Shown piece by piece: positions 28,270 through 30,000 of a DNA stretch of 30,000 nucleotides. The notes below the pieces were generated by a model. The model was not told where the DNA came from and searched no databases. It was given only the letters and a program-made list of their open reading frames with translations. Source of the stretch: Glandiceps talaboti (taxonomy: Eukaryota > Hemichordata > Enteropneusta > Spengelidae); the NCBI RefSeq assembly GCF_964340395.1, contig NC_135571.1, positions 13,641,046-13,671,045 of the forward strand, written 5' to 3'. How positions within the stretch are numbered: the stretch's first letter is position 1; every line of letters begins with the position of its first letter. Position numbers and translations under genes: made by a program.

Positions 28270-28999
28270 TGGCTTGGTTCGTTGAGAAAACTATTATCAG
28301 CCCAACTGTGAGTGCATGACAATGAAATTTCACTGCTGAGACTTGTCATGGTAAAACGTAATGATTTAGTTCAAGGAGACAAGTCAAAGATTTACTAAAA
28401 CGTAAATCAGCATTTTTTTTAAGTATGCGACATTTCAGCCGTAAACGGACAGCCTTTTTTTAACGACTGAAACAGTCAAAAGGAAAATAGACAAAACGAA
28501 AACTGAAACTTGTACGAAATCACAGTAAAATGTAAACAATAGATCTATAATATGGATAAAAGGTGTTGGTATAGCAGTAAAAGAACATCGAAGGAACTGT
28601 TAAAAGTTAAAATATTAATAAAACTATGTACCTAGTGGGTTCAGTCGTTCTATTTGTTTGGAATGTATGATTAAAAAACGTTACAGAGATAATTATGTTC
28701 TAAAGTTAAAAATATAAATTGTGATAAATTCTTTCTAAGTACATATTTGTTTTGATCATTCGGAATGAATTAATGGCACATTCCTAAATGTAATTATGAA
28801 AATGTTTTGAAAATATTTCCATAAATTTTGAAGTCAGGAAATTTATATATAGAATGTTGTTATTAATGACAGTTGACAGTAGACTTTGTGCCTCATGCAA
28901 AAATGAAGGGGGGGGGCTCTCAATATTGATGAATTTTATCAGTGTTAAAGGCCCATTTCTGAGTAAGATTTGATGTAGATATGAAAGTTAATTGTCTTG
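28270..28999. other. Unassigned AT-rich sequence with a G9 run
   Basis: No exon or array is seen. Nine consecutive guanines occupy 28908-28916, conspicuous in this AT-rich region. Confidence 0.4.
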
Positions 29000-29730
29000 C
29001 AGAGCTATAGAAAAAGTTGGTCCAGGTCAAAACAAACCTATCGTTATGGTTCCATTGATAAGATAGTGCGAGAACCGGGTATTAAAACCTGTGGCTTTAA
29101 AAGACCCAGTTTGAATTATGATTCAAAACTAAGTGTGAAACACAGTTCTGTGGCAGAGGTATAGAAAAAAATTGTCAAACGTTTTCCTTATGGCTTCACA
29201 TATAAGATAACATTAATGTAAGAACCTGGGATTGAAACATTGGCCTTTAAGTCACCACTGGTAAGATAATACTAATGTGAGAACCTGGGATTGAAACATT
29301 GGCCTTTAAGTCACCACTGGTAAGATAACACTAATGTGAGAACCTGGGATTGAAACATTGGCCTTTAAGTCACCACTGGTAAGATAACACTAATGTGAGA
29401 ACCTGGGATTGAAACCCTGGCCTTTAAGTCACCACTGGTAAGATAACACTAATGTGAGAACCTAGGATTGAAACATTGGCCTTTAAGTCTCCACTGATAA
29501 GATAACACTAATGTGAGAACCTGGGATTGGAACATTGGCCTTTAAAAGCCCAGTACTCTGGATTAGGATTAAAATTGATGTGAGATACTGACCTGGCAGA
29601 GTTATAGAACAAGTTAATCTTGAACAAAATAACAATCATCATGTAGTTGTCATACTGATAACTTTACAGGGATGCAAGAACTTGGGATTGAAACCCAGGC
29701 CTTTAACGATCACTTACAGTAATTTGTGAA
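29000..29730. repeat. Old tandem unit of about 150 bp enclosing the 59-bp array
   Basis: CAGAGCTATAGAAAAAGTTG at 29000, CAGAGGTATAGAAAAAAATT at 29154 and CAGAGTTATAGAACAAGTTA at 29597 open three units. Each is followed, about 65-100 bp later, by a GAGAACC or AAGAACTTGGGATTGAAA block and CCTTTAA. The first interval is 154 bp; the second is 443 bp, which equals about 148 bp once five extra 59-bp units are removed. This nested arrangement means the 59-bp unit is a part of the larger one that was amplified in place. Confidence 0.7.
29203..29556. repeat. Tandem repeat, 59-bp unit, six copies
   Basis: Units begin TAAGATAACACTAATGTGAG (or close variants) at 29203, 29262, 29321, 29380, 29439 and 29498, exactly 59 bp apart, and continue AACCTGGGATTGAAACATTG and GCCTTTAAGTCACCACTGG. 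Only one to four differences separate neighbours. The block GGGATTGAAACC resembles, on the minus strand, an RNA polymerase III B box with one base inserted, but no A box is seen, so a tRNA-derived origin is only a possibility. Confidence 0.95.
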
Positions 29731-29850
29731 TTATAGGTACTTATTAAGAAGTTAAATTCTGAACAAACGAAGTACGCAGGTACAAAGCCTTTCAGTGTGC
29801 ACTCAATGCCATAGCAGTCCTATAGGAATTACTGAGTGTTTTCACAGTTG

Positions 29851-29883
29851 AGGTCAAACCAGGTCATGACCTCAGTGTGACCT
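29851..29883. promoter_or_regulatory. Cluster of four perfect nuclear-receptor half-sites
   Basis: AGGTCA lies at 29851-29856 and 29861-29866 (direct repeat with four-base spacer), and its complement TGACCT at 29867-29872 and 29878-29883 (direct repeat with five-base spacer). The middle two form AGGTCATGACCT, a palindrome with no spacer. DR4, DR5 and IR0 arrangements are established response-element layouts for thyroid-hormone/retinoid-type receptors and their RXR partners. All four half-sites are exact. No promoter is recognisable within the remaining 120 bp of the window. Confidence 0.5.
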
Positions 29884-30000
29884 TAACAAAAGAAGTTGTT
29901 TCCACTGCCAAGGGCAAGATAAGCTTCATTAAAACATGAAAACATTGATTAGATTGAACACAAAGGATGAAGGATGGATGACTTCCCTGTCTTTGTTGTC

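Noticed and set aside
28908-28916. G9 run as a quadruplex
   Set aside because: A single guanine run without further runs nearby cannot form an intramolecular quadruplex.
29203-29556. tRNA gene or tRNA-derived SINE from the GGGATTGAAACC block
   Set aside because: The B-box match needs an insertion, no A box lies at the proper distance and no cloverleaf could be drawn.

Overview
The window looks like nuclear DNA from an AT-rich animal genome, most likely a marine invertebrate and perhaps a mollusc. The reasons are indirect. No stop-free frame is much longer than 131 codons. No ribosome-binding sites, operons, rRNA or tRNA genes are visible. Degenerate transposon-like repeats are scattered through it, and tandem arrays cover a large share of it. 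AGGTCA-type nuclear-receptor half-sites occur in clusters. I recognise no protein family anywhere, and nearly all open frames of 60-130 codons read like chance frames or translated tandem repeats. The window is best read as intergenic or intronic DNA with, at most, a few short exons.

Layout. 1-3000 holds copies of a TTAA-flanked, piggyBac-like miniature element (best copy 2717-2929, with CCCTTTCA-type inverted ends). 3000-4600 is mostly featureless. 4610-5815 is a very old tandem array of about 110 bp units. 6466-6702 is a long imperfect hairpin flanked by a perfect 12-bp direct repeat. 7028-7576 carries four more core monomers of the miniature element. 8175-8924 holds two adjacent tandem arrays. 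8992-9683 is bracketed by a perfect 30-bp inverted repeat and overlaps a roughly 120 bp tandem array (9240-9960). 10850-12330 is the least repetitive, most gene-like block: a stop-free segment followed by two AATAAA signals, then a short reading frame ending exactly on a GTAAGT splice donor (12031-12078). 12990-13455 is a 225-bp duplication.

17730-20034 is the most striking tract: six copies of an 83-bp unit, then a single inverted copy of a 44-bp unit, then 37 head-to-tail copies of that 44-bp unit with no change of length in any copy. 24075-26360 holds three further arrays, the last with a POU octamer ATGCAAAT in each of its four units. 27560-29730 holds arrays of 70, 41 and 59 bp units; the 59-bp array sits inside one copy of an older unit of about 150 bp. 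The right edge (29851-29883) has four perfect AGGTCA half-sites in 33 bp.

No gene network can be reconstructed. The main biological content is repeat birth and decay: short mobile elements and their ends appear to have seeded tandem arrays of many ages, and a few transcription-factor-like motif clusters stand out against an AT-rich background.
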